Positions 22,040-34,724 of a stretch of 64,000 nt of DNA are shown in pieces; within the stretch, counting starts at the first letter, position 1, and every line of letters begins with the position of its first letter. Location: the NCBI GenBank assembly GCA_905221605.1, contig CAJNDS010002593.1, forward strand, positions 64,001 to 128,000, in the 5' to 3' direction. The notes under the pieces are model-generated. The model searched no databases. It was not told the origin of the DNA and saw only the letters and a list, made by a program, of their open reading frames with translations. Made by a program: the position numbers and the translations under genes. The stretch comes from Symbiodinium natans (taxonomy: Eukaryota > Sar > Dinophyceae > Suessiales > Symbiodiniaceae).

Positions 22040-23795
22040 CGGGGAGGAAGACATGCCACAGCTGCATGATGCTGCATGAATTCCGGGCCAACAACAACGA
22101 GCCAGCACCGGCGGCTTTGGGGTGCGTCCGTGTTCGGCGGCCGCTGCCCGCACAGCCGGGGGCTGTAACGCACGTCGTGGGACCCACGCTGCCTGAAGGG
22201 CCGACACTCCGGTGTCGGCAGGAAGTTGCGCAAGACGCGAGGACGACATTCGCATTTGCGAGCCAGACCAGCTTCTACAGTGCAGGAGCCCAAGCTCCCC
22301 TGCAGGAAGGCATAACATTAGCTCTCCAACAGCTAACCGCATCTTAACCCGAGTTTCTTGAGCCACAAAGCCAGGATTGCGGGTTGAGCGTTGAAGCCCC
22401 AGACTCCTTCTGTACCGGAGCCGGTTGTACTGCAATCCTATATTTTCCCCCAGCGACGACAAGCAAGGATTAAAACAGAACTGGCGCGACTTATGCCACT
22501 TTCCTTGTTTGGGGAGGGACCTGGACCTGAGTGAGTTGCAAAGCAGCCTCCTGCAGCGCTTGAGCAAAGAGGCATGGCACCAAGCAGGTGATATCAGGTG
22601 ATCATCGCAACATGGCAGCGGTCGAGTACGACAAAGCCACAGCACCAGGTCCGAGACTTCTCAGGCTTTGCGGGCTGGCTTTCGGAGGTGATCGAGGGTG
22701 GTTTGGGCACCAACAAGCGGCAGGGAAAGACCAACGGGCCAGCAACCGGAAGCGTGCACGCATAGAACGATAAACTACCACGTTGGCGGCACGAATTGGT
22801 AGCAATACTAGCCAGATTTTCAGCACCCGTGAGTTGCAGGTTTTCTGGCTGTCCCAGCGTTATCTCGATGACATGCTCCGAGTCATGATGTTGATTCTTA
22901 CATGATCAACATCGCCCTGCTTGCGCGCCAAGTTCCACTTTGAGAGATGTTGCGGGAGCTTCGATGTGGCTGAACGATCTGCACTTCGGTGATCTTGGAT
23001 ATCATGATAGTAAACCGGGGCACTCATTATTGTTGCAGCAAAGGACGGAGCCGCAAAGAAAAGGATGGGCTGACACACTTCATGATTCTGCGGCGCATCG
23101 TCTGAATGAGTCCTGCAAGTTGCAACGGTCTGCGCTCATGTAGCATCTGGCTAGGGGCCAGATGGGGATTTCAGGCACGCGAGGGAGAGCAGCCACACCC
23201 GCGCAAGAAGAGTTGAGCAGTGCACCTGGCACTTGACCAAACTTAGCCAATTGCGCGAACCTTGCCGTGGCCTGGTCGTGTCAACTTAACTAACGGTGGT
23301 CGTGATTTTCTGCAGCAGATTCCAAAAGGTTCTGGAGAGAAGTGGCGAACATTAGCGAACCATAGCGAACCATTATGTCTGCTTTTTGGCGACAGGGCAT
23401 TGCCAATTGCTTCTCGGCATGTCCAAGAACTGGCTCTACACATGCGCATATAGCCTTGTACATGGATGCTGGAACCAGGGTACGAGCCGGTTCTTGATTC
23501 GAGTGAGATGTCCCGGCGATCGCTCCGCACGGGTCTGGAAGTGAAACCAAGTTCTCTTTGGAAATCGCTTGATGTGCCACATGGCGTTGCAGGACTCTAA
23601 GCCTGTAAGCTGCAGACTTCGCATGAACCGAACCCCAAATCCGACATCCTCTACTACCGCATTTTGCGTTCCCTCTCAGACGTGCAGTCATGGCAAGGGC
23701 ACGCCCAGATTCTTTCGCTTTTCAAGCACTTTTGGCCTTGCGCAAATCCCGCTGATTGGATGGCACTCATTAGCACAAAGTGATGGCTGTCGGAA
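22040..23795. other. no supported gene
   Basis: Only short frames. The minus-strand stretch about 23560-23380 (ISKENLVSLPDPCGAIAGTS, SMYKAICACVEPVLGHAEKQ) could be an exon of the next gene to the right, but no family motif supports it. Confidence 0.35.
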
Positions 23796-23802
23796 ACAAA
23801 AA

Positions 23803-24115
23803 ACTTCGGGCGGGACCAATCGTCGTGCTGCTGCAGCTCCTCCCAGAACTTGCCCTTGAACTCCCCGTGTCCCTGCAGGTGTGGATCTCTTATCATTTCT
23901 CTGATGACTCCGCGCTGCTTCCTCTCAAAGCGAACAGCTTGAAACTGGCGCGGTGCCTTGTTCCTGTTCTCTTGGTCGAACTGTACCACCTGCAAAAGAT
24001 GTGTGTAGGGGTCGGATGGGTCGAGGAACAAACGAGGACCAATCGACGGAGCTATATAGAACTGCACAAGGATGGTACGCAGTGGCCTCTGCTGTTGCAG
24101 ATGGGTCTCTATCTC
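23803..24115 (-). CDS. probable exon of an unknown gene
   Basis: I do not recognise the family. The frame has natural coding character: FYIAPSIGPRLFLDPSDPYT, then LLQVVQFDQENRNKAPRQFQ, RFERKQRGVIREMI and HGEFKGKFWEELQQHDDW. It is hydrophilic, mixed in charge and without low complexity. A preceding minus-strand piece in another frame (CDEELLKRVGDRDPSATAEA, about 24150-24090) may be the upstream exon. Strand agrees with the other host genes. Confidence 0.45.
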
Positions 24116-24259
24116 CCACGCGTTTCAGCAGCTCCTCATCGCAGCTAACAGCTGCAACTTCTGAAGAGGTGGTGCAGCCTTTACGAAGCAAAACGCGGCG
24201 AGGCCTCATACTGATTCAGCGCAGCTCTTTGCGCCTGAGGTCTGAATGCCGACACGGCA

Positions 24260-27230
24260 CTTGAGAAGATGAGGGAGCTAGATGCAGTGATCCTCTAAGG
24301 GCGTGTAGCTGCGAGGTACTACAAGGCTGCCTTCTTCTTTCGGATAATATTTGCCGTGCCCTCGGGGTCATAGCAGGATTGCAGCGACCTCACTCCAAAG
24401 GCTGGTGGCATTCGCGCCAGTCAAGTAACAACAGCCAAGCACAGGAATGACCAAGCCCGTGACCGGGAGAAGGACTCACCCATCCCGCCCAAGCCTGACC
24501 GTGGAAAAGCTGCCGATGACGAGTTACTCAGCTATTCCATGCTATTCCTCAGCTACTCTGAACTCTGAAGGCTGCAACACGAGCCTGGCTGGATGGGTCG
24601 GAGCACGCTCGAAACCCGTGCTTGGTGCAAATTGCTGCAGCGCCCCTTTCCTTCGACAGAGAGCCCTCTTTTACCGCAAAATCTCTTCCAGGCAAAAAAC
24701 TCGACGTTGGCTTGCATGTCTGCACGTGCATACAGGAACACAAACAGCCATCTGGCCACCGGATCACGTCATGAAGGATGCTTCAGCGACATTTTGCCCG
24801 CAGCACACCAGGCAATCAGCTGGCCTACCGGCCTATGCATTGAAAAAACGATGCCTTGCTGGAGGCACCGCGTCTCAATTCAGCCATCTGTTCTCCACCA
24901 GCTTTCGCGCCTCGAAAGGAAGCTTGCAAGATCCAGAAGCCGACAGGGCTCAGTGAGCAAATCTGCGACACACCCTAGCGGCGCAGCATCACATGTAATC
25001 GACTCAACACAGATCTCGGGCCTGGGAGACGACAAGGCCAACAAGGAAGACTGAAAAGGTCAAGCAAATGGCCGTCGCATTCAAGATCTGCAAGGCTCGA
25101 GTTCTCTCACATCGAAACTGGCATCACTGGACACATGACAGGCACCAGCCTTGCGGTTGTAGGCCTCCGTGGAGTCCTTGGGCCGAGCGCGCAAGCAGCG
25201 AAATCTAGAACAATGCTGACGTGTCGTTTCTTGGGGTCTATCCGTGCTGTGCTCAACTTTCCACGTCCTGCCTCTTCTGCTCCTACTGAGCCTACTGCTC
25301 TGCGCCACTGAAGAGAAGCTTCCCGCTTTCTTCGTGCACGAGGGGCGAAGACGCTCTGGTCCAAGAGTTCGGCCAACGTGCCAACGCGTTCAATTGAAAA
25401 CATCTAAACTTCTAAACATCTCGGATCAGGCCACATCAGGGCATCAGAGCTACGCCGCGACACAGCCGCTTCATTGAAACCTTTACGTCAGGCCGTCAGG
25501 CCACGTGGCCGTGATACAACTTTCTCACACAATAAAACGAGCATCCCGTGCAAGCGGGAAACAGCTGGATCTTCTAACCTGCCCTCGCCACCCCGAGCCA
25601 GCACTCAAGCGCTGGAATGCCCTGACCCAAGAACCGCAAACTGGACATGGCTGTTGATGGCTGTTGGGTGGGAAATCGTACTTTTCTCCTTCTCGTCATC
25701 CGGGAAAAGTATTGATAGTTGTCTTCGACATAACCTTCTTATGCCCGTTTCATCGATGAACAGAGTTTGTGTCAGTCGGGTTGCGCACCAAACCGATGAA
25801 CAGAATTGATGTCAGTCCAGTCGCGGCTTAGAGTTTAAGATTGTGATAGAAGACCAGAATTCATCTGGAGTGTTGGCAGAATGAACTATATCAGCAAGAG
25901 CAAGCAGAAACAGAGAAGGCGAAAGTGGGAGGGTGGTCCAGCAGAACACATTGACCCATCTCGCACTTGAGGTAGCGGCTGGGTCGATGTTCTGCCCGGG
26001 CTCCGAGCCCTCGCTCCAAGTGGCCAGGGCTGGCAGGGAGCCTCACGGAGCAGACACGACAGCGGGTGCATTTGGAGAACCGTTTGAGGCTGGTTTGTGA
26101 GGCCGATTTGACATGTCTCGGCGAGCACGGAACGGCCTGAGAGGGTGAGTCCGGTTGACACAGCCGCAGTCTCCAGCACGCGCAGCTGGTGCTGGGGTCC
26201 CTGAAAGGCTGGCCCAATCATGCCCAACGTGCCGATCTCTTCTCACACCGACCTGCCTCCACCGTTCGTGCCGGGGCCTCTCAGCTAACTGCGTGGGAAA
26301 AGTGCAGCTCCAGCAAGCAACAAGGCCTACAGTGCGGAGGCCCCAGAGAAATCACTACCGGAGCCTGCACAAAGGTGGTGGCCGACTTGAGGAGCACCAG
26401 AAGGGCAGCACACAGTGCCTGGAACTGCTACAGTATGAACTTAGTATGAACTTAGTATGAACTGCGGTGGTTGCAATGGGGGCGGCACCAACGGCAACAG
26501 AATTGGGCGGGCCATGCTGAGACCTCGTTCGGTGCCGTGACTCACGTGCAATGCAACGGCTCGCGCTTCGACGTTCCCAGCATTTCCCGAGCATCTGCAC
26601 TTCTTCAGAGACTTTTTGCTAGTGCCCAAAGCTACTAGTAGCTGCCAGCAGCACACTTGTGCTACGACATGCCAAGCTCCGGGCCAGAGAACTCTGCTTT
26701 GTCCCTGTACTGCCTTTCAGTGGCCTTTGAGCCAAGCTGTATCAGACATGACGGCAGTCAGTGGCCTTTTGACCTCAGGACTTGGTGCTGCAGCAGAAGC
26801 TCTGAACGCGCAGCAGGGGATCGCTGCGCATGTCTTCACAACAGCGCTCTTCCCACAGCAGTATCTGCCACATACTGCCACCATCTCCGAAGAATAAATT
26901 AAGAGAGGCTTCTTTTTTCCATTGGCGGCTCGAGTGGAGGAATCGGGGGCTCCGTTCTGGGTAGATGCGTCTAGATCTTGTGATCTCAGAAGCGCCCGCA
27001 GCCGGCACCCGAAGGTGTCAGCTCCGCGCGCCTCCCGGCCAAAGGACCTTGCCGAAGATGGAAGCTGGAAGTGCCAAAGTGCACATGCGAGGGCGACTGC
27101 ATGTAAACATCATCACCCAAATTGCAACTTTGCACACAATTAGAATCTTATTGCGTAGAGTTACATATAGTTACACATGATTACATCTGCACTTGTTTAC
27201 ACAGCGTCACATTTTGTTACATACAACTGC
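24260..27230. other. mostly non-coding; one weak exon candidate at 25107-25403 (-)
   Basis: No domain-level evidence. The minus frame at 25403-25107 (FSIERVGTLAELLDQSVFAP, RIDPKKRHVSIVLDF) reads like protein but is isolated. Bases 27160-27260 hold irregularly spaced GTTACA/TCACAT words. Confidence 0.4.
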
Positions 27231-27239
27231 ATAGACTTA

Positions 27240-29577
27240 CCCACTGTCACATATGATCACTGTGCTGAAGGACTTCAAGCTCAGGGACAGTAATGGGTGG
27301 CCCAGCCCCGCGGCTGCGGCAGCCAGGACTGGCATTGCCTGGCTCCCAAGGAAGTCCGTGACTCTCTCCATCTCTTCACCACCCACAGGCAGCTCGCCGT
27401 TGGGAAACTGCCTAAACTGAAATGCTCCTTGCTCAAGGCAATGGCCTCGTTATGCTGATCTCCCAGTGGCTGCAGAAGGTGTCTGGAGCCTGGATCTGCT
27501 CGCCTCGGCTTCCCAGCTACAGTACGCGACAAGCGTAAGAGACATTTTACGCAACGATCTGTTGCACGACAGGCAGTCAAAACTCAGGCACGGGCCGACC
27601 AGAAGCCTGCAGTGGCGGTAGCGAACAAGCGTGTAGTCGATGTAGCTCAGGCCTCGAACCAGGCATCCACAGAACCCAGGCGAAACATCGCAATACTCAC
27701 CTGGCGTTTTCTGCAAGGTCGCCTGTGAACTTCAATGGCAGTCCCAAATCTTTCGCATACAAGAAGGTGTAGAAGTGGCCCACATCCACCTCAGTCAACA
27801 TCCAGTCAACAGTTTCCAAAAGGCCACTGCCACACTGCAGCTAGCAGGGACAAACAGGACAACACTTGAAGTCGGCTCTCCGCAAGCCTGCAACCTGGAC
27901 ACGGGCACCTCATCGGAAGCCAAGCCGAAACGCGTGCGCAGCGCGGGCACGGCAGCCCCCCAAGATGCGAAGCCGTCCATGGCATGCGAGGAGGCCGCAA
28001 ACCAGAAGTCGTGCAGTCCTTGCGCTTCTCTCTCAAACTAATTGCACGAATTGCATGTGTGGGCAGGCAGGGGTGCGTCAATGGAGCAAAGCCATCATTC
28101 GGTCAGGTGCCCTCCTTCATGTTTCAAAGTCCAGTCCAGTCGGCGCAAATTGGGACGGTGCGTAAACACCCGATGGCCGGTAGCGCACATCCATGATGCT
28201 GCGGTCATTGGTCAATACCTCATAGCTGCACACCGGGGAGCCCCCCCCCCCCCCTGATTCTCTCAACTCCCTATCAAAGTTTGGTCATCCATATCCCCGT
28301 ATTCCCGTATCCCCCCATATTCCCTTGTCCCCCAAACCCCCATATCCCGAATCTGAGGGCCATGAAGCCCAGCTGCGACCTCGCGAACTCCGAGGTCCTC
28401 GGCGTGGATCGAGCACCAGTGCCCTGTCCAAAGGGCTGGCGAACCCACGGCGGGAGTCAGCCGCAGTGGAGACCTGAAGCGTGTGGGGCACTGGCCGAAC
28501 ATGGGCTCCAGCTGGCTCCAGATCGAATGAGTCAAAGAAATACTGGAGTCTGGAACTCCTCTCGCCTGAAGAAGATGTCGTAGCGCATGAGAACGACAAG
28601 GTCATAGCGGAAACCGTCTGTCGCTTCCTGCGATTGCATGGGGAAGGGTTGGATAGCCAGAGCTTCCACGTGTCCACGTGGTTGAACCCGTCCCACATCG
28701 AAGCAGAGCGCAACACTCCCGCCGCTTCAGTGCCCTGGCCTTGGCGCGTTTCAGCTCCACGCTGCGCCGGAAAGTCTCCCCGAAACTCTCCACCTGGCAA
28801 GCTCTGTGGATGCATCGCAAGCATGACTTCAAATGACGAGGCTTACCATTGTTTAGCACATTTTCTCTGGAGCACCTGTGGAAGCTCTCTCATTGTCAAC
28901 GCTTGATAGTCGACAGTTCAAAAATGCAATGTTCTGACTTTGTGCAGCACCGCGCCCTGCTGACTGGGTGGGAAGTCGCTGGAGCCGTCCCCCTTCAAAT
29001 CCTCCGTCCCGAATCTGGCACCAGGCTCTGCCAGGCTCTGCCAAGGCACCGTGGGAAGGTCGGGCTGCGGCTCTGCGTGCAGGGCCACTGGCCTTAGCCC
29101 CGCTTCAAAGCGCAGCGAGGCTTCGAAGGGCTACAAATGGGTTTTAGGGTGCCGGACAGGTTGATTTTTACGACCACCTCTGGAGTAGTTCAACTCTGGT
29201 AAGATACTCCATGGAGACGAGCTTTCGTGATCATCAACTCCAGCAATGTATCTGGCTCTCGGTGTTTATAGGTTTCTTGCCTGCTGAAAGGATCAAGCCA
29301 AGAAAAGCAAGTGCACGCGGCCTGCCAACTGAGCAGTCAACCTGTACGCCTGCGCGATCCTGGGTTCCCGCTCTCAGAGGAATCTGCAACTCCTACCCCA
29401 TCTGCTGATCGCTTGTAGAATGAAAACATCGGCATGCAGGGGACTTCCGAAGCTAACTCCATTACCCATTCCCTTGCTCCCAGCTATGGCTGAAAGATGG
29501 CCGAGGCACGCTGACGCCAAACCTTGGTCCCAGGTGTGGGCGAAGATGTCCCAACGCAAGTCGGGATTGGCCCGCAC
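27240..29577 (-). CDS. glycosyltransferase-like gene, multi-exon (partial model)
   Basis: Short minus-strand exons in consistent order. 29577-29523 (acceptor ACACAG|G, donor CAAG|GT) encodes NPDLRWDIFAHTWDQ. About 28800-28740 gives ESFGETFRRSVELKRAKARA. 28627-28566 gives GFRYDLVVLMRYDIFF. 28225 to about 28122 gives YEVLTNDRSIMDVRYRPSGV. About 28035-27892 gives LHDFWFAASSHAMDGFASWG. About 27836-27701 gives VDWMLTEVDVGHFYTFLYAK with donor CCAG|GTGAGT. About 27440-27245 gives FRQFPNGELPVGGEEMERVT. The pair DIFAHTW followed by YDLVVLMRYDIFF resembles the D-x-F-x-H-T-W and Y-D-x-V-x-x-x-R-x-D signatures of polysaccharide and surface-glycan glycosyltransferases. Sugar donor and acceptor cannot be told. 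It might instead be two adjacent genes, since the link from 29523 to 28800 is not proven. Confidence 0.5.
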
Positions 29578-29639
29578 CTGTGTTGAAGCTTCACGGCCAG
29601 CCAACGCAAGCAGTCTCACTGCGAGAAAAAACATTGACT

Positions 29640-30370
29640 ACACCCTACCACCCTACCACAGATACAGTCGACATTTGTGCTGATCGCAGCGAGGCACCAC
29701 GTGCTCCCACACGGAAGAAGCAGAGATCTCCAGCGCCTCTTCCGTAGAGCCGCCCTTCGCAACTCGGCAAACTGTCAGCCCGGCTAGCAGGGCCTGTGAA
29801 CCTACGCCACGATGCCCTTGTCATGTCACGTGCGCCGATATGACAGCCCCGAAATGCCCGAGAAGCCCGAGAACACCAGTAAGCATTTTAGCACCTTGTA
29901 AACACGATCTTGATGGGGCCTCGTGGAACTTTCCCTCACGGTTTCCCACGCGGCCGAACAAACAGAGCGCTGCACGGCCACAGAGGCCACCAAAGCGCGA
30001 CCTGCAGACTCTGCTTCTACAGACTTGTCATAGATATGCAAAGGCACATGGCCTGCACGAATTTGTATCAGCTTCCAAATGGCCGCCAATCTTCCACAGC
30101 CATACTAGTGTATCGACTGCAGGGCAAGCAGAACGCACGGCGATGCCGCAGCAAAAGGAGGCTTACCCTTTTGTCTTTGCCGACCTGCATGATTGTATGA
30201 TCATCATGATCCTGTATTTGGGTTTCTTCATATGATACTCCCCCAAACCTTTTCGTGTGGTGTATCCAATTTGGCCCGGGCTTCCCAACCAGCTTCTTGC
30301 CGTAGTGGATTCAGAGGGGAGTCACTAAATTCAAGTATCTTTCACTGGTCGCCCCGGCCTGGAAAAGCAA
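29640..30370. other. no supported gene
   Basis: Frames at 29826-30089 (-) and 29840-30235 (+) overlap antisense and neither has a family motif. Confidence 0.4.
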
Positions 30371-30379
30371 TGGCTGCCG

Positions 30380-31260
30380 TTTATTCCAGGAGGAGCTGCT
30401 GCTTATTCGAGGAGGTCTGTTGTTGGTGTTTGCACGGTGCAGAAAGGCCGGAGTTTTGTTGACCATTTTTCGAATGCCCGTCATCTGGAAAGTGTTCAGC
30501 TTCCTGGATGCTGCAGCAGGCACATGAATAGTTTCCAATCCAAAGGCAGTTTGCTGCGGATCATTGCATCATAAACAACTAGCTTCCATTCCTCATCAGC
30601 TTGCTTTGCTTTCCAACATGGGCTTAACGTTCTCCAAGTGCGTATTTCTTCTTGTAGTTCCTTAGATATTTCGTGACGAATATTGACTTCCCGATTAATT
30701 CATCTCGTTGCCAAGGCAAACAGCTTCATGTTCGCTGGACAAGGGCGAGCCATCATGAAAATATGTGGTGGCTTCACAGTTCACAGGTATGGCGGCGCAC
30801 TTGTCTCTGCTCAAACGAGCCCATACTGCTGTGTAATCTGCCCGGTGATCCGTAATAGTTCGTTGGGCCCTCGCCTTGAGAACAAATCGTAATGTCGTCA
30901 GCATAATATGCCATAACGACATGAACCAGGCAACCTTTTCTTGATTGCGTGTCCAATGAGTAGAGGATTGAATATGAGAATCGACGCACGACAACCAGTG
31001 AGAGCCGGAGAGGGCTCAAAGGGCATCCTTGTATTCTGTCGCTTCGTTTTGTTGTTGCATTGAAGAAATCCTCCTTTTTCAAAGAATGTCGGCTTTCGAT
31101 AACAATCTGCAACCTTTGCAGTGTTGGCTAAAGCCTAAGCGACAGACTGCAAAAACTGTCCACTAGCCCATCCTGTCAAATCTTACGAAAGCTTTCTCCC
31201 AATCCTCCAAGTATTCAAAACAAAGTGCACGTCTCTTGATACCGCACAAGTTGGCGAACC
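30380..31260 (-). mobile_element. LINE-type retrotransposon remnant with YADD reverse transcriptase
   Basis: Reading the minus strand: YLEDWEKAF (31220-31195), a decayed stretch, then RIQGCPLSPLRLSLVV, MAYYADDITICSQGEG (the YADD catalytic site is intact), frameshift to CAAIPVNCEATTYFHDGSPL and EAVCLGNEMN, a stop, then EVNIRHEISKELQEEIRTW, VYDAMIRSKLPLDW, frameshift, and KLNTFQMTGIRKM with HRANTN. This is the usual RT palm-to-thumb order of an L1-like element. At least three frame breaks make it non-functional. It differs from the restriction-endonuclease LINEs at 15-22 kb. Confidence 0.85.
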
Positions 31261-31269
31261 CGAAGGTTG

Positions 31270-34200
31270 ATGACAACACTTCCAACAACGTCCACGACAC
31301 GGCCCTTCCTACACGTGCCTACTTGAACGTCTCCATTCGAACCCTGCAAGCCTGATCTCTGTAGGCGGCAAGGTTGCGTTGCTCCCCGCAAACGGCGCCT
31401 CGCGCTAACAGCAACAAGACATTGAAAGGTGTCTGCCTGTTAAGGGTTTAGTCTGGGGAGCGTGTTTCTCCCACACACGTTCATGCTTTTTAAGTGGCAT
31501 CAGTGGCTCGCTCGTCCATGCAGTTATGTATGGGGCCTATGGCTTCCATGCCACCAACCACGTGAAATAGACATAATGATTCGGTTGAAGAGGAGCATTT
31601 ATGCTGAAACTAAGGCCCAGCCATTTGGGAGAGCGCTTTGAGATTTGCTTTGAGGGCGGCCAAGTCATGCGTCTGAAGACGCCTGCAGCAACTGAGCCTT
31701 TAAACACAAAGACAAAGACTGTAAAACAAACACTCTACTTCACCGGGACATGCAAAACTATCCGGCTTCTCAGCTGGAATACACCACGTCCCATGTCCTC
31801 CAGCCTCCAGCCACTGAACCTGAACCTCACCAGGAAGACGCCGCAGCACTCGACCCTGCAGCCAATCATCTGTGCGTGCCCAGACCTCAACTGCATGATG
31901 TGCGGTTTGGCAAAAGCAGCGCAAGCCCTGTTCTGAAGTGGAAAATATTCAACGCCGCAAGTTGCATTATGTCGCCGAAAGATCCTCCGATGTTCCAATC
32001 TGGCACCAACTTGGCTCAAACCAACACTACCCCTGCAACAAACATGTGTTTTGAGTTGTTTCTGTAGCCCCGTAGTTGGCCAGGCCACAAATTGTCCAGC
32101 ACCACAGTCAGGGAGAGCACCTGCCAGGGGGCTGGAAAAAACCCGCCAACGTCCCCAATACTCACTGCCAGAAGCTGGACACCAAGCTTGCGTTGTGAAC
32201 TTTGTGAACTGTGATGTGCCGCCCTCCCTGCATTCATTGCCTCGTGATCCTCTTTCCGCGAAGGCCACGAGAAGCAACAGACTACGCACTCGCATACAGA
32301 GCTCAAAAAAGTAGATCTTGAGGGCCTGTGGAGCTAAAATGCGGCATTATTAAACAGAATTCTGGCTTGCACTGGGAAGGCAGGATAAGTTGCGTTGCTG
32401 CTCTACCTCATACCTGATGCATCTGTCAGCACCTGGAAGCCACATCGCACGCGGCGTAACAAGCATGTGCAAGGTTTCGGTCTGAATGTTGCTTGTCGTG
32501 GAGTTATGCCGAAGAACACCAAAAATATGCGCCTCCGTACAATGCCGCTTCCACGCGTCAGCACACGATGCAACGCAACAGCTGCTTTCTTTCCACATCG
32601 CAGGCCCTGACTTACAGTGACGCGCGCTGGTCCGCAAAGGCTTCTTTGAAGGGGGCAAAATTGCCTCGGGCGCCAACAATGGATGTGATGTTCTCACACG
32701 GCGAAAAGAAAAAAGTATGGGATGTATCCTGCAGAGGGCCGAAACCGATAGAGCCAAATAACAATAAACATGTTCTATACACAGCAATAGTCATACTTCT
32801 CAAAAATCACAACAAGAAATAATACTTATGATAACAGGAATCATAAGAAGAACAATGATCATCATAATGATGGTGATGATAAGTGCAGCTGAGGGTCCTC
32901 GAGGGTTATGCGCGCGGCCAGCGTTGTGGTCGTTGAAGATGCAGAAGCTCACCTTCCAACCCCCCGAAGTTTCCCAAGGTCCCAACTGAGGAGAACCACA
33001 GTAGGACAATGCTTCCAAAACTTTCAGACCTGCCTGGTGCAGCTTCACCTTTGCTATCTCTTCTCGGAAGAGTCGCGCGACTACCTGGCTGATTCGGAAG
33101 TTTCCGAGCCCCGCGCACCCACAGAAGCACATCTTTTCCTTTTGATCTTTCCACCGAATGGCCAAAGAAACCCAGCCTTCGGTGGGTTCCCGAAAGCACC
33201 GCAGCCGAAGGCAGAGAGGACGCAGGCCGGGCAGCCGGCAGCCTCTGCAGCCCTCAAAATGGCACGGACCTGTCCCAAAGGAAAGCACGGAGACTTTGCA
33301 GTTCGCAATGCCTGAAACAGCACTTGCCGGATCGCAGCTCACTCGGCTGGGTGCTGAAAAGGAAAGCTCGATTTAGTCCATTCTTCTTGACTTGCCTTTT
33401 GCCGCATTAGCTGCTCCTCGTTGTAGTACACATACCTCGACGCACGAGGTCACACGAAACTCTGCCAATGTAGAACAGGTCACGCAACTACCACTGCCAG
33501 AAATGTTGCGCACCAGTGACAAGCTACGGAGAAATAGCAAAAAACAATGAACCTGCTCCTGAACTGCTGAAGGGACATCTCCTCTGATTGAGCCGGGGCG
33601 CTCGCAATTCCGGACGTGAGGCCTGCTCAGCGCGGCACACGTTAGGACCGTGGCTTTGAAGGACCTGTCCTTAGCTTGCCGAAATTCGCAAAGAGTCCGA
33701 TGCACTAGTGCCTGACCATCATACTTACTGTTCTACCAGGTCCAGAAGACTCTCTCAATAGTCTTTACTACTTTACTTTCTAGTCGTGGACTCGCATTTG
33801 ACTTGCAGGGTTCGGGGATTTCTATCACGCTTCAATAGACATTCTTGGACTCCTGACTTTTTTTTACTTTAGATTTCATCGGCCTCTAGCGTATTCAGGG
33901 TCACAGGAGGCACTCCAAGTTGGAGGCGAGAGGCATTCAGAAATGGATAACCATCCTTCTCGGAGCCACGGAAGATGGTTACATCTCTGGAGATCAGGCC
34001 TCACGTCACTTGGGTCGCGGCGTGGGAGATGGCTTCGAGGGCTCGGCCAAAGGAAAGCAGGGATGTTGCTTTTCGAATCCGCTCTTCGAGGCAAAGAAGC
34101 AGTGAGGGCCCACTATGTAAGCTGCCTAAAAACTGCAGGTCGGAGAGTCATAAGCCTAGAATTGTCATGGTCATGATGTCATCAAGCGCGGGCTAGGGGA

Positions 34201-34700
34201 GGTGGTGCAAAGCGTGCTGCTGGCGAGAGACATGCATCTGGTTGTAACGGATACAGACCTTGGCAAAACAGGTGACATCCGCAGGCTTCAAGAGTCTATG
34301 AAGTTGCGAAAACGGTGGCGGGAGAGCTAGTGGCACAACCGTGGGAGAGCAATTTTGTTGAGAACGGCAGAGAAGGTTCTCGTGCTCACCTCGGCCTGCT
34401 GTAAAGGCCATCCATGCTAGCTTAACGCGATTCACACCTACTTTTGGCTCTGAAAAGCTGCGTTGTGCAACTATCAGACCATGCCAGCCTGGACCATCCA
34501 ACATGCGGTTGCCGGCGGACAGCCACAGGCTTAAAACCAATCGGCAAAATTAGGGTTAGCTGTATGTGCATCTCGGTCCGATCCAGCGTTGGTCAGCCGG
34601 ACTGCCCAAATGCTCAAAATTGATTTGCTGGCCTGCCTTTTGGCATGGCTAGTTACAGTAAGTCGCCCCGCTGTGGCGAATGCAAGTTGGTCTGTCTCAG
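31270..34700. other. no supported gene
   Basis: Long overlapping frames on both strands (for example 31735-32295 and 32800-33342) lack domains, and the latter ends in an Ile-rich read-through of ATC/ATG-rich sequence at 32820-32885. Confidence 0.4.
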
Positions 34701-34724
34701 AAACTCTGCAAGCCATTTTGCAAC

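Noticed and set aside
32800-33342. 180-codon minus frame ending in an Ile-rich hydrophobic tail that looks like a membrane segment
   Set aside because: The hydrophobic tail comes from simple ATC/ATG-rich DNA, and the rest has no family motif.
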